This document shows, in pieces, positions 17,739-26,753 of a stretch of DNA of 64,000 nt. Numbering within the stretch: the first letter of the stretch is position 1; every line of letters starts with the position of its first letter. The position numbers and the translations under genes are program-made. Source of the stretch: Methanosarcina sp. (lineage in GTDB: Archaea > Halobacteriota > Methanosarcinia > Methanosarcinales > Methanosarcinaceae); assembly GCF_028693135.1 (NCBI RefSeq), contig NZ_JAQUVZ010000004.1:62001-126000 (forward strand), given 5' to 3'. Under the pieces are notes generated by a model. The model worked only from the letters and a program-made list of their open reading frames with translations, searched no databases and was not told the DNA's origin.

Positions 17739-18689
17739 ATGAACGGGCTTGAAGATAGAGACGGTTTATCTGAAACCGGCGAGTTTCCCCAGGAGCCTGG
17801 ACTCGGGGAGTCGGATAACAGGGTGCTTGTTCTCCCTGTAAATGGTGACTCAAGAAAACTCACCCAGGTCCTCTCCAACGAAACATCATTGAAAATCCTT
17901 GAAATTCTCGGGAAGAAAAGCATGTCTGCAACCAATATTGCAGAAGAGCTGAATCTTCCCCTTACCACGGTCAAATATAACCTTGATTCTCTGGTAGAAT
18001 CCGACTTGATTAAGGTCAAACAGATAAAATGGAGCCAGAAAGGGCGGCAGGTAAAAATCTATGAATCAGTGGAAAAACTGATTGTTCTTGTTCCTTCAAG
18101 ACACTCAATGGATAAACTCTCCATTATAAGTTTGCTACAGAAATATATGGGAGTAATAGGAGCAGCCTTCTTTGCAGCTGCAGGAATAGAGTACCTCTCA
18201 GTCTATCTAAGGGCAAAAAGTATCGTTGATGCCACTGCTCCTTTGCGGATGGGAATCACGGGACCGGCAAATGAGGCTTATCCAGAAGCAATGGTTATGG
18301 AGGACGTTGAAAACGAAAGCTTGAGCCCAAAAGCAGAGGGTTCTGAGTCTACTTTTGACCGGGCCATGCCGGAAGAAGAGGTAATGAACGCAAGCTCTGA
18401 GACTTTTGCTGGCCAGCAGGCAATGGATGGCTCAGGGGCAGAAAATTTGTCTTCGGGGGTGGAAGTTATCCCGGAAGAGGCGGTTGCTGAAATCCCTTCC
18501 CTGGAGACTCCGGACTCAACCCCGGAACTACCTTCTGTCCCTCCTGAAGGGCTCACACACCTCGGAGGAATCCATGGGCTTTATGATACCCTTTCTCTTC
18601 ACCCTGGGGTCTGGTTCCTTTTCGGGTGCATCTTTGTAATATTTTTGGTTATTTTAAGAGAAGTCTATTATAAGAAAAAAACCAAGTAA
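17739..18689 (+). CDS. Membrane-linked winged-helix transcriptional regulator
   Basis: Residues 40-115 form an ArsR-like winged helix (LSNETSLKILEILGKKSMSA, NLPLTTVKYNLDSL, and a wing with WSQKGRQVKIYE). After this come two probable membrane segments, one near 133-155 (YMGVIGAAFFAAAGIEYL) and one near 290-310 (WFLFGCIFVIFLVIL), with a long acidic Ser/Pro-rich loop of about 120 residues between them. Both ends should be cytoplasmic. Such a layout suggests sensing at or across the membrane and signalling to DNA. The stop is 11 nt before truA, so the two are probably co-transcribed. Confidence 0.8.
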   Translation: MNGLEDRDGLSETGEFPQEPGLGESDNRVLVLPVNGDSRKLTQVLSNETSLKILEILGKKSMSATNIAEELNLPLTTVKYNLDSLVESDLIKVKQIKWSQKGRQVKIYESVEKLIVLVPSRHSMDKLSIISLLQKYMGVIGAAFFAAAGIEYLSVYLRAKSIVDATAPLRMGITGPANEAYPEAMVMEDVENESLSPKAEGSESTFDRAMPEEEVMNASSETFAGQQAMDGSGAENLSSGVEVIPEEAVAEIPSLETPDSTPELPSVPPEGLTHLGGIHGLYDTLSLHPGVWFLFGCIFVIFLVILREVYYKKKTK

Positions 18690-18700
18690 TCAGGGATCTT

Positions 18701-19510
18701 ATGAGAGTCGCTTTAAAGCTTGCGTACATAGGCACCGAGTTTCATGGGTCCCAGATTCAGCCGAATGTCGAGACCGTGGAGAAAGAAATCTTCAAGGCTC
18801 TTCGGAACCTCAGGATTATAGAAAGCCCCAAATCTGCTAACTATAACTGTGCGGGCAGGACTGATGCAGGGGTTCATGCCCTCGGACAGGTCATCGCTTT
18901 TGATACGGACAAACCGAACCTGGCAATTCCCAGAGTCATCAACTCCGAACTTCCTCCAACCATATGGGCATGGGCTCATGCAGAAGTCCCCTTCGACTTT
19001 GATGCCAGGAGGAGTGCGGTTTCCAGGCACTACCGCTACGTGATGAGCGGCGAAGAGTTCGATATTTCAAAGATAAGGGAAGCTTCCAAACTGCTACTTG
19101 GAACCCATGATTTTGAAAATTTTTCCCGATCAAACGGAGAAAAAAGTACTGTTCGTACTCTGGAGAGAATCAATGCCCGTGTAGATGGGGAACTTACAAC
19201 GATTGAAGTCGTTGGCAACAGTTTTCTCTGGAACATGGTCCGAAAAATAGTGACCGCCCTCTCAATGATCGGAAAAGGGGTGCGTGATAATGACTGGTTG
19301 CTCCAGATGCTAAATCCCGAGATTTATGAAGAAGGAATTGAACCGGCTCCTCCCTATGGATTAACCCTTATGGGAGTTAACTATGGAAGAAATATCGATT
19401 GGATTGAAGACGATTACTCAATCAGGCGGGCAGGTGAGCAGAACCGCAAACGCATTCTCAGGCACAGGATAATGGCTGAGGTGCTGGAAGAACTGATTTC
19501 CCATGAGTGA
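18701..19510 (+). CDS. truA: tRNA pseudouridine synthase A
   Basis: TruA forms pseudouridine at tRNA positions 38-40. The catalytic Asp55 lies in CAGRTDAGVHALGQV; SRHYRYVM and GNSFLWNMVRKIV are the other family motifs. 269 aa is normal for archaeal TruA. It follows the HTH-membrane gene by 11 nt and ends in a clear hairpin-T terminator. Confidence 0.95.
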   Translation: MRVALKLAYIGTEFHGSQIQPNVETVEKEIFKALRNLRIIESPKSANYNCAGRTDAGVHALGQVIAFDTDKPNLAIPRVINSELPPTIWAWAHAEVPFDFDARRSAVSRHYRYVMSGEEFDISKIREASKLLLGTHDFENFSRSNGEKSTVRTLERINARVDGELTTIEVVGNSFLWNMVRKIVTALSMIGKGVRDNDWLLQMLNPEIYEEGIEPAPPYGLTLMGVNYGRNIDWIEDDYSIRRAGEQNRKRILRHRIMAEVLEELISHE

Positions 19511-19521
19511 GAAATGTCTTT

Positions 19522-19562
19522 AAAGATGAAAAGTCATCTTTCTATCTTTACTTTCCTTTTTA
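19522..19562 (+). terminator. Terminator after truA
   Basis: AAAGATGA-AAAG-TCATCTTT (19522-19541) followed by CTATCTTTACTTTCCTTTTT. The hairpin and pyrimidine tail fit an intrinsic terminator 12 nt after the truA stop. Confidence 0.65.
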
Positions 19563-19611
19563 AGCAACTTTTTCGAGAAGCCGGATGCCTGTCATTTCAA
19601 TGATGGGTAGG

Positions 19612-20658
19612 TTACTCCATATCCTTCTGGAAAATAGTTATTATCCGTGTGAGACTCCTGTGCACTCTCTGTACATAAATCTCAAGAACCTTAAGTCCTG
19701 CCTTCTCTCCGTACTCAAACGCTGCCTTGTCCGAGACAACAACCGCGATACCTCCTGGTTTTAAAACACGTTGAATCTCCCCAAGGGCGCCGGAATATAG
19801 CTCTTCTAAAGACTCGGCAAGGATTGCTGCCGACCTTCCGTAGGGAGGATCGGTGACAACGGTATCGATTGTAGAGTCCTTTAGCGGAATCCTGCAGGCA
19901 TCTCCCTCCATCAGGAGGTAGTCCAGTTCATAGGCTTCAAGATTCATGTGAGCCCCGAGGACGAGTTTTTCCTGGGCATCTATTCCTATGACCCTTGCCC
20001 CCACAAACCCGGCTTCTACAAGTATGCCTGCAGTGCCGCAGAAAGGATCAAGGAGAAGCTCTCCTGGCTTTATCCCGGAAAGGTTTGTAAGGGCGCGGGC
20101 AACTCTTGGCATAAGTACGCCAGGATGGAAAAAAGGCTTGTTCTGGGGAGTCCTGGCTTCATATGCGCTCCTGTCAACCGATGATAGAAGAGTCCCAAGT
20201 ACAGCTTTTTCACTCAGGATGAGCCGGAATTCCACATCAGGGCTCTTCAGGTTTGCCCTGAAACCTTTCCTGTAGATGCATCCTCCAATTTTCTGCTCAA
20301 GGGACTCGCACGGAAAGTCAACGTGGTGTTTGATCCTCTTTGCCCTGACAACAAAGCTCTCTCCTTCCCTGATATATCCTCCAAGTTCAAAGGCTTCCGC
20401 AAGCTTCATGACCGCATCAGGGTTGTTTTCGGTAATCCCTACAACTTTCAGTATATGGTGGGTCATTGCCAGCCTTTCAGTTACATGACCTGCGAGGGCT
20501 CTTTCAACATCCTCTTCTCTGCCTGCGATATCCACTACAAGGCACTGGTCGACTCTTGCATGGGGCCGGAAATCAAGCCTCTCAATTTTGAGGCAGGCAA
20601 GGACTTCGGCAGCTGGCAATTCTTCGTGCTCTCCAGAGAGTTCAAAAGCGTATAACAT
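19612..20658 (-). CDS. tRNA (guanine-10 N2) methyltransferase (Trm-G10 type)
   Basis: A THUMP-plus-Rossmann methyltransferase (348 aa) that makes N2-methyl or dimethylguanosine at tRNA G10 in archaea. The N-terminal 160 residues are the THUMP/ferredoxin-like RNA-binding part (RAKRIKHHVDFPCESLEQKIGG). The catalytic part has LLDPFCGTAGILVEAG (SAM), VIGIDAQEKLV, and the N2-amino methyltransferase motif TDPPYGRS. Convergent with truA. Confidence 0.9.
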   Translation of the reverse strand: MLYAFELSGEHEELPAAEVLACLKIERLDFRPHARVDQCLVVDIAGREEDVERALAGHVTERLAMTHHILKVVGITENNPDAVMKLAEAFELGGYIREGESFVVRAKRIKHHVDFPCESLEQKIGGCIYRKGFRANLKSPDVEFRLILSEKAVLGTLLSSVDRSAYEARTPQNKPFFHPGVLMPRVARALTNLSGIKPGELLLDPFCGTAGILVEAGFVGARVIGIDAQEKLVLGAHMNLEAYELDYLLMEGDACRIPLKDSTIDTVVTDPPYGRSAAILAESLEELYSGALGEIQRVLKPGGIAVVVSDKAAFEYGEKAGLKVLEIYVQRVHRSLTRIITIFQKDME

Positions 20659-21001
20659 TGATGATCAGAAATAAGTTGATAATATAGTTCAAAATGATCT
20701 TCAGGCAGTTCAAAATGGCTTGAAGCGATTCAAAATAATTTCTTGTGGGTTAGGGGACAAAATCTAAAATATCATATATTTAAAAGTGTTTTAAGCCTGT
20801 GTTTTAATTTAATTCTGTTTTTTTCGTGTTTTAAACATATTGGCTACTTGAGGGTACTGTGCAGAAGGTTGAGGTCAAAAACAGGTTGCATGTAAGAAAA
20901 AAGTTGCCTGAATGGGAGGCAGCCTGTAAGAGACCAATTTATGATATGTCCGCGTGTAAGATCAAATTTGAGAGGGCTGTCTGTGAAGCAGGTTCTATCC
21001 T
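20659..21001. other. Intergenic region with short imperfect repeats
   Basis: Three imperfect units of about 20 nt containing TTCAAAAT (near 20687, 20708 and 20729) lie just upstream of the Trm-G10 gene, within its probable promoter region. TCATATATTTAAAAG at 20772 is AT-rich. The plus frame opening at 20859 overlaps the DUF1805 gene antisense and is not supported. Confidence 0.4.
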
Positions 21002-21289
21002 TCAAAACATTTTTTCCAGGGCTTCCCTGCCAGTCATTCCTATCTCAATTCCAAGCTCTCCGGCAAACTTTGTTACCTCGATAACAGTGGCTTTGAGCAT
21101 ATCTTCGAAACTCTGCACACCTTTTACTTTTGCTGCCGTATCCCCCAGTGTCTCAGCGGCACTGACATTAAGATAGCCGCACATCAGAAAACCCTTCTCT
21201 GCCCTTATAACCAGCAGAGGATACTTCTGCATCTCAAATCGGAGGCCAAGTGCGCATCCGTTTTCAAGTGGAATCTGTTTAATGAGCAT
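21002..21289 (-). CDS. DUF1805 family protein
   Basis: A 95-aa soluble protein with the conserved core KGFLMCGYLNVSAAETLGDTA, characteristic of DUF1805/YunC-like proteins; function unknown. I start at the ATG at 21289 (MLIKQIPLENG), matching the family; the frame could be extended to a TTG at 21310. It is the third gene on the minus strand after map and the secreted protein, with 88 nt to the latter. Confidence 0.8.
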   Translation of the reverse strand: MLIKQIPLENGCALGLRFEMQKYPLLVIRAEKGFLMCGYLNVSAAETLGDTAAKVKGVQSFEDMLKATVIEVTKFAGELGIEIGMTGREALEKMF

Positions 21290-21377
21290 GTTTTTCTGGA
21301 TAAGCGTCAAGCCAGATTAACTTTTGGGCTCTTTTCAGGCTCTGTTTAGTCTCTTTTCAGGCTCTGTTCAGTCTCTT

Positions 21378-22205
21378 TCAGGCCCCGTTCAGGCTCCGGT
21401 TAATTTTGTTGAGGATATTTTTGAAAACCCCGGATGGTTGACTGACTTCAGCCTTTTCTCCAGCAGTCGGGGCCTCGTTTTCTCCTGCTCCGCTTTCTTT
21501 CACACTTTTATTTTCCGCAATCTTATCCTTATATAATTCCATAGCCAGCAGTTCGGCTTTAAGGCTTTCATTTTTCGAAAGCCATAGTGTAATGTTTTTT
21601 TCAGAGCCGAAGTTCCCTCTCAATAATGTACGGTTATTTTCAAGCACAAGGCTTTTGTTGTCAAGACCTTCCGTTAATTCTACGTCAAGGCCCTGTGGGA
21701 GAGTAATTGTAACACTTGAGTTCGGAGTGCCCATCAGCCATATGTCTGTTCCGGCGCTTATTTCTTCTTTGAAACTGTAGGTTACGCTGGCGCGGTTTGT
21801 AATTGACGAGCTTTTTTCAGTTCTTCCGAGGGTGTTTTTCGAAATCCAGAACTCAACGTCCTTTAATTCAACAGGGTCTGAAGTCGCGTTGAGCTTTACA
21901 TCAGGTTTCTCTTCTATGGATTTCTCCATTTTGTCCCCTAAAAGAACTTCCATTTTCAGGATTTCCCAGGCATTAACAAAACCGTCATTATTGCCTGTAT
22001 CTCTATCGATAAGATTCCTGAAAAAAATAGCTTCGGTATCTGTAATTTTCTCGTCGTAATTCCATGTCATCCCATCTCTTTCTACTGTAATATTGTTGCC
22101 AGGGATAAAGGCAGCAGAGCAGGGATCTGCAAGAAGGGCAGGAATGAGGAAAGTTGCCAGTAAAATACTGGCTAAGAGGAGGGGATACAGTTTCAAGGTT
22201 TTCAA
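21378..22205 (-). CDS. Secreted or membrane-anchored protein, unknown function
   Basis: 275 aa with an N-terminal signal peptide (LYPLLLASILLATFLIPALL then CSAAF). The exported part has NDGFVNAWEILKMEVLLGDKM, a segment resembling a single Ca-binding loop (DTGNNDGFVNAWE), then beta-rich sequence with several NxS/T sites (NSS, NKS, NRT, NIT, NES). It ends in a low-complexity Glu/Ser region and a short amphipathic helix. No family recognised. Lies 54 nt downstream of map on the same strand. Confidence 0.75.
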   Translation of the reverse strand: MKTLKLYPLLLASILLATFLIPALLADPCSAAFIPGNNITVERDGMTWNYDEKITDTEAIFFRNLIDRDTGNNDGFVNAWEILKMEVLLGDKMEKSIEEKPDVKLNATSDPVELKDVEFWISKNTLGRTEKSSSITNRASVTYSFKEEISAGTDIWLMGTPNSSVTITLPQGLDVELTEGLDNKSLVLENNRTLLRGNFGSEKNITLWLSKNESLKAELLAMELYKDKIAENKSVKESGAGENEAPTAGEKAEVSQPSGVFKNILNKINRSLNGA

Positions 22206-22259
22206 CTCTTTTTTATTCGTCTTTCATCCGATTCGTTTTTCTGTTTTTTGGTCCGGGCT

Positions 22260-23150
22260 TTATTTTGTTGTGACTTCACATCCGTCCCGGGTTATTATTA
22301 GCGTATGTTCTGCCTGGGACACAAGCCCTCCGGCACTTTCAATAAGTACGGGATAAGAGTGGATAATTCTGGCTTTTTCAAGCTGGATTAATGAAAATTC
22401 AAGTTTGTCTGAATTGAGCCAGCGCTTTGCAAAGGGAAGTCCCCTATACTCTTCTGCCTGTTTCAGGATGTTTCTGATTGCTGGCAGACGTACAGGTTTT
22501 TTCTGTATAACGCTGTATATCTCTGCCCAGCTGCCGTCGTGTACAAAGCCCGTTCCATTAGTTGCAAAGGGTTCGATTGCAAGCACATCTCCTTCCTTCA
22601 GGACAACTCCACCCTCTACATGTTTGTTGGGTACTGCGGGGTTGTCGTGGGCTTCATACTGAGAAAGTCCGTGGCCTGTGAGGTTCATAATAGGATTTAA
22701 GCCGTAGCTGCGGATCGTTTCCTCTATTGCAGCTCCGACCTCTCCTGTGCAGACTCCCGGCTTCATGAGGTCAATGGCTGCTGCAAGGGCTTCTTCAGAG
22801 GCTTTTACGAGGTCGGAATTGCCTGAAAGGTCCACAGTTACTGCTGAGTCTGCTATGTATCCGTCTACATGGACTCCGAGGTCCAGCTTCACTATATCTT
22901 TTCCAAAGACATCCTTATCCCCTGCTTTGGGGGTCGCGTGGGCAGCTTCCTGGTTTCTTGAGATATTGCAGGGGAAGGCAGGCCTGCCTCCAAGTTCTAT
23001 GGTTTTCTTTTCCACAAATTCAGCAACTTCAAGCAGACTGTTTCCGACTCTCACCATATCTGCAGCTTCAGTTCTGACAATCTTCAGAATCCTGCCTGCT
23101 TCTCTGTACTTTTCAAGGATATCTTCTCTGTTGTATACATTATCTGTCAT
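22260..23150 (-). CDS. map: Methionine aminopeptidase type II
   Basis: Removes the initiator methionine from nascent proteins. The 296-aa protein is type II, with the insertion found in archaeal/eukaryotic enzymes. Metal ligands are in KLDLGVHVDGYIADSAVTV (two Asp), GHGLSQYEAH (His), AIEPFATNG (Glu) and SQAEHTLII (Glu). It begins a likely operon with the downstream secreted protein. Its upstream DNA is an array of 11-nt units each carrying a TATA-like sequence. Confidence 0.95.
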   Translation of the reverse strand: MTDNVYNREDILEKYREAGRILKIVRTEAADMVRVGNSLLEVAEFVEKKTIELGGRPAFPCNISRNQEAAHATPKAGDKDVFGKDIVKLDLGVHVDGYIADSAVTVDLSGNSDLVKASEEALAAAIDLMKPGVCTGEVGAAIEETIRSYGLNPIMNLTGHGLSQYEAHDNPAVPNKHVEGGVVLKEGDVLAIEPFATNGTGFVHDGSWAEIYSVIQKKPVRLPAIRNILKQAEEYRGLPFAKRWLNSDKLEFSLIQLEKARIIHSYPVLIESAGGLVSQAEHTLIITRDGCEVTTK

Positions 23151-23189
23151 GTTTACCTCAAACTGGATGATTTCTCATAAACGTTTCCA

Positions 23190-23367
23190 GGCTATATAAT
23201 GGCTATATAATGGCTATATAATGGTTTATATAATGGCTATATAATGGTTTATATAATGGCTATATAATGGTTATATAATGGTTATATAATGGCTATTTAA
23301 TGGCTATGTAATGGCTATGTAATGGCTATGTGATGGCTATGTAATGGCTATATAATGGCTATACAAT
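23190..23367. repeat. Tandem array of sixteen 11-12 nt TATA-containing units
   Basis: Sixteen direct units of GGCTATATAAT or variants (two are 12 nt, GGTTTATATAAT) run without spacers for 178 bp, ending 39 bp upstream of the map ATG. Units near the distal end vary (CTATGTAAT, CTATACAAT). Because the period is close to one helical turn, every TATA-like core faces the same side of the DNA. It probably spans or replaces the map promoter. Confidence 0.9.
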
Positions 23368-23559
23368 GGCTTTATCCTGCCTGAAGCCTTATTATAGCAG
23401 TATTCTGCCATAGGATTGGTTATGAAATCCGATCTGTGCAAACCTGATTTATAAACCCTTATTATGGTAGATTCCTGCCGTATTTATGCTTGTTTCCCGT
23501 CACTTCGGGCTATATAAGGCAAATTAAGGCAAATTCTGATTACAAGCCGGTTGTTTAAT

Positions 23560-24741
23560 TTATATGACGGATTTTAATACAAATTTCTTTTCTAATCCTG
23601 TAAGGTTTTCACACCCTGTTTCAGTAACCAGAACCATATCCTCAAGCCGGATCCCCCCAATTTCCGGATAATATAGCCCGGGCTCGATTGTTATCACATT
23701 ACCTGCCTCCAGAAGCACACTGTTTTCTCCTACGCCGGGAAGTTCATGGATGTCAAGCCCGACCCCATGGCCTGTAGAGTGTGTGAATCCGGCTTTTGCT
23801 CCACTTCTGTAAGTATGATAACCTCGTGCCTCAAAGAGGTCACAGACTGCACTGTGTATTTCAGAGGTCGAAACTCCGGGTTTTACCATTCCCAGAGCTT
23901 TTTGTTGGGCTTCAAATACAATTTCATACATTGCCTTTAGTTTTTCTGAAGCCTCCCCTCTGAGCACGGTCCGCGTCATGTCCGCAAAATAGCGCTTCTT
24001 TTTGCTCCTTGGGAAAATGTCCAGGATGATCGGAGCATTTGCCTTGAGAGGCCCCTCCGTAGTTCCATGAGGGTTTGAAGTATCTTCCCCGCAGGAGACA
24101 ATTGTCTCTTCGGCTTCGCACCCAAAATCCAGCAGAGTATGGTCAATGACTGAATTCACTTTAGCTCCGGTAAGGACATGCCCTTCAAAATAGAGGGTGC
24201 CGTCCCTTTCTTCTGCTCCTTCTATCAGGGAAATTGCCGCTTCCATAGCCTTTTCCCCAGCCATCTGGGCATACTTTATAGATTCGATTTCTTCCGGTCT
24301 CTTCACGCTCCTCATTTTCCTGAAAGGGCTTTTTATAGGGACTACGGTAAAACCTGCTTCTGTAAGATAGTTTGAATAAAAGACCGGAAAATCGTAGGAA
24401 ACTGCAACTTTTTTTACTTTTTCTTCAAGGAGCAGTTCGGATACGCAGGCTGCATAGGCAATAGAGACATCCTTTTTCTCCTTAATTTTTTCGCGGTAGC
24501 CAAAGTCCTGAGTGGTTTTTATAGTCGAAACCCTTGACTCTATTTCAGCCCTTCCGCGCTCCATTTCCGAAATGAACATAACTTCTTTCCCGGTTCCGGT
24601 TTGCAGATAAATGAAATCGTCCGATGCCAGGAAGTGGGTTGCATAGTAAATATCGGCATTATGAATGCCCCCGGTCATCAGGTAAGCATCTGTTCCTGCT
24701 TCCTCAAGGGCTTTTTTTATGCTGAAGTCTGGCTCTGTCAT
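23560..24741 (-). CDS. M24 family metallopeptidase (Xaa-Pro aminopeptidase/dipeptidase-like)
   Basis: The 393-aa protein has an N-terminal creatinase-like domain (residues 1-150) and a C-terminal pita-bread domain. Dinuclear metal ligands are visible: Asp in ILDIFPRS and in ADMTRTVL, His in STGHGVGLDIHE, Glu in TIEPGLYYPE and in GIRLEDMVL. It would cleave Xaa-Pro bonds in small peptides in the cytoplasm; substrate is inferred from the family only. It is upstream of map on the same strand, separated by the tandem repeat array, so it is a separate unit. Confidence 0.88.
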   Translation of the reverse strand: MTEPDFSIKKALEEAGTDAYLMTGGIHNADIYYATHFLASDDFIYLQTGTGKEVMFISEMERGRAEIESRVSTIKTTQDFGYREKIKEKKDVSIAYAACVSELLLEEKVKKVAVSYDFPVFYSNYLTEAGFTVVPIKSPFRKMRSVKRPEEIESIKYAQMAGEKAMEAAISLIEGAEERDGTLYFEGHVLTGAKVNSVIDHTLLDFGCEAEETIVSCGEDTSNPHGTTEGPLKANAPIILDIFPRSKKKRYFADMTRTVLRGEASEKLKAMYEIVFEAQQKALGMVKPGVSTSEIHSAVCDLFEARGYHTYRSGAKAGFTHSTGHGVGLDIHELPGVGENSVLLEAGNVITIEPGLYYPEIGGIRLEDMVLVTETGCENLTGLEKKFVLKSVI

Positions 24742-24930
24742 GTAGGATTAATCTGGTGTCCGTGAATAAAGGTGTTATCGTCAGCTTGCAGGCGGGCTTG
24801 TATATGTATCCTGAGCATGGGACACAAATTTAACAGGGGTATTTCTCATTTAAGTGTCGCATGATTCACTTTTTTACCTGGTTTACTTTTTTATTTTCTC
24901 TTTTTTATCTTCCCTTTTTATTTTCATTTT

Positions 24931-25569
24931 TCATCTTTCCCTTTCTTCATTCTTCTTTTCAATCTCATTCACCTCGTTTCCAAGAACTAAAAGCTCCTCG
25001 ACCATTGTGAAATAGCGGTCAAGGGAAGCTGTCATCTCATCCGAAAACCTGAGAATACATATGTATTTTCGTCTTCCCCGCTCTTTCACCCATACACTGT
25101 CTTCAGGATCTTCATCTTTCAGGTTAGCGAAAACTTCTGCCGCGCAGCCCAGAATCATTCGAATGCTTGATGTAAGCCCCCTCTTCATTCTATCTTTTTT
25201 AAACTCAAGGTAGTCGCGGGAGGTGTCTGCCTGAAGAAGTTGATTCCTGTGAACCCAATACTCATCACGGTTGAGATTTTCTTCGACAATAAGTGGAATT
25301 TGGGAATGAATTTCCTTCAGGCGTGACAGTTTATTCAACTTATCTTTGCCACTTTCCACATTTTCAGAATAACCTTCATTTTTCAGAGGGGGCACGTTTA
25401 CTTCTATTTCCCTTTGAATCCATTCCAGGGAGAAAATTTTGGTGGCTTCGATAAAAATGAGAGTCTCTTCTTCCATTTTTTCTCTTGTACTCTTCATCTT
25501 CTTGCAGAGATCGCTAAATCTGCTGGCTCTTTCTTCGGAACAATCCGGAGTATGGGATTCAATCCCCAT
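24931..25569 (-). CDS. Hypothetical alpha-helical protein
   Basis: 212 aa, highly charged, mostly helical, no signal peptide or membrane segment. Features include DLCKKMKSTREKMEEETL, KDKLNKLSRLKEIHSQIP (coiled-coil propensity), GLTSSIRMILGCAAEVF and SDEMTASLDRYFTMVEELL. I do not recognise the family. It lies downstream of the tRNA genes on the same strand but with its own space of about 325 nt. Confidence 0.6.
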   Translation of the reverse strand: MGIESHTPDCSEERASRFSDLCKKMKSTREKMEEETLIFIEATKIFSLEWIQREIEVNVPPLKNEGYSENVESGKDKLNKLSRLKEIHSQIPLIVEENLNRDEYWVHRNQLLQADTSRDYLEFKKDRMKRGLTSSIRMILGCAAEVFANLKDEDPEDSVWVKERGRRKYICILRFSDEMTASLDRYFTMVEELLVLGNEVNEIEKKNEERER

Positions 25570-25894
25570 TTTTGTACCTTCCGACTTCAGCTTTTACTTC
25601 AGCTTTATTCCTGTATTTGTCTCTCTTTACATGTTTTTTACGGAAAAAGTTCCCAGAGCTTCGAGAGATGGTTCTGACCTGTATGTGAAAGTTAAAAGGT
25701 TCCGAAAAATCAGGAGGGTAGAGCAGAAGTAAAGTACTCAGAGCAAGGTACTCAGGGTCAGGAATCTCAGGAGCGGGGGTTGATTAAAATAAAGACCGAA
25801 CCGTACTTAAAAAAATCATAAATTATATCAAAACAGATCCATTACATAAGTGTATAATCAATTATGTAAAGTAATCTTATTGAAAATAAAGAAG
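25570..25894. other. Intergenic region between hypothetical gene and tRNA-Asp
   Basis: No supported gene. The proximal part is pyrimidine-rich; the distal part (25790-25890) is AT-rich and lies 3' of the tRNA-Asp gene. Confidence 0.4.
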
Positions 25895-25967
25895 CGCCCG
25901 GACCGGGATTCGAACCCGAGTCGGAGCCTCGACAGGGCTCCATGATAGGCCTCTACACTATCCGGAC
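25895..25967 (-). tRNA. tRNA-Asp (GTC)
   Basis: The minus strand folds as a 73-nt tRNA: acceptor GTCCGGA / TCCGGGC with discriminator G, D arm with GTGTAGAGG, anticodon stem GAGCC/GGCTC around loop CTGTCGA (anticodon GTC), and T arm containing GGTTCGAATCC. CCA is not encoded and there is no intron. G73 is expected for tRNA-Asp. Confidence 0.93.
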
Positions 25968-26078
25968 ACTTTTGTCTTTTTAGTTGCTGTTTTGCCCGCG
26001 CTGCGAGCAAATCTTAAATGCATCTTTAATATATAAATGTTCCCGTTGACTTGAGTCTATTCTGGATTAAGTTCCAGG

Positions 26079-26192
26079 TCCCGCCTCCCAGACTCGAACC
26101 GGGGACATCGCGGTGCCTGCGCAGAAATGTACGGGATATTTCCCGCACGAGCCGAACTACAGCCGCGCACTCTACCACTGAGTTAAGGCGGG
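26079..26192 (-). tRNA. tRNA-Tyr (GTA) with 42-nt intron
   Basis: The minus strand gives acceptor CCCGCCT / AGGCGGG with discriminator A73 and the archaeal tyrosine identity pair C1-G72. T8-A9 and the D arm ACTCAGTGGTAGAGT follow. The anticodon stem is CGCGG/CCGCG with loop CTGTAG-A (anticodon GTA). A 42-nt intron (26115-26156) lies at the canonical position 37/38 and can form a bulge-helix-bulge for the splicing endonuclease. T arm has GGTTCGAGTCT. CCA is not encoded. Confidence 0.93.
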
Positions 26193-26414
26193 ACGATGAT
26201 ACTGATCCAGTGTTGCATAGTGCTACACTGCCTCAGTGCACCATCTCCATATATGGTGATGGTATTTATGGTTTTCGCTAGGGTGAGTGATTATAGCTTA
26301 CATTTATAACATTTTCCATATTTATCAAAAATACTTTTGTATATTACAGAGGACATATAGCATAATTACAGTAAGAAAATGAACTGATCTCATAATACCG
26401 AAGGGATATGGAAT

Positions 26415-26753
26415 ATGGTCGCTCAAATCTTTACGAATGCCAATAGTTTCGATACGGTCAGCATCAACCTTGGAGACACCTTTGTGATAAAACTCAGGGA
26501 CCAACCCGGAGAGCACATGTACAGTAAGGATAAACCTGTTGCTGAAACTGTATGGAAGATGGAGGTCGAGGAGGGCCTTAAACTTCTCCGGGAACAGTTT
26601 ACTCCTGATGTCCCGGATACAAAGACTGTTCCAGGGGTTCATGAATGGGAATACGAGGCTGTAAAACCAGGCACCTGGGAAATTGAAGGTATTTATACTA
26701 TTTTCCGTTTTGGAGGCGAGGAAAAGTTCAAACTAACTGTTAAGGTTATCTAA
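26415..26753 (+). CDS. Chagasin-like (I42 family) protease inhibitor domain protein
   Basis: The 112-aa protein resembles chagasin-type cysteine protease inhibitors: an early beta strand TVSINLGDTFVIKLRDQP, then PGVHEWEYEAVKPGTWEIEGIYTIFRF, which matches the conserved G-x-H-x-W and KPG regions. The usual NPTTGY loop is not obvious, being replaced around DQPGEHMYSKDK. There is no signal peptide, so it should be intracellular. Monocistronic. The call is by motif likeness only. Confidence 0.6.
   Translation: MVAQIFTNANSFDTVSINLGDTFVIKLRDQPGEHMYSKDKPVAETVWKMEVEEGLKLLREQFTPDVPDTKTVPGVHEWEYEAVKPGTWEIEGIYTIFRFGGEEKFKLTVKVI

Noticed and set aside
23190-23367. CRISPR array
   Set aside because: Units of 11 nt with no spacers; simple tandem repeat. 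The same applies to 7621-7686, 29077-29166 and 53716-53805. No cas genes are in the window.
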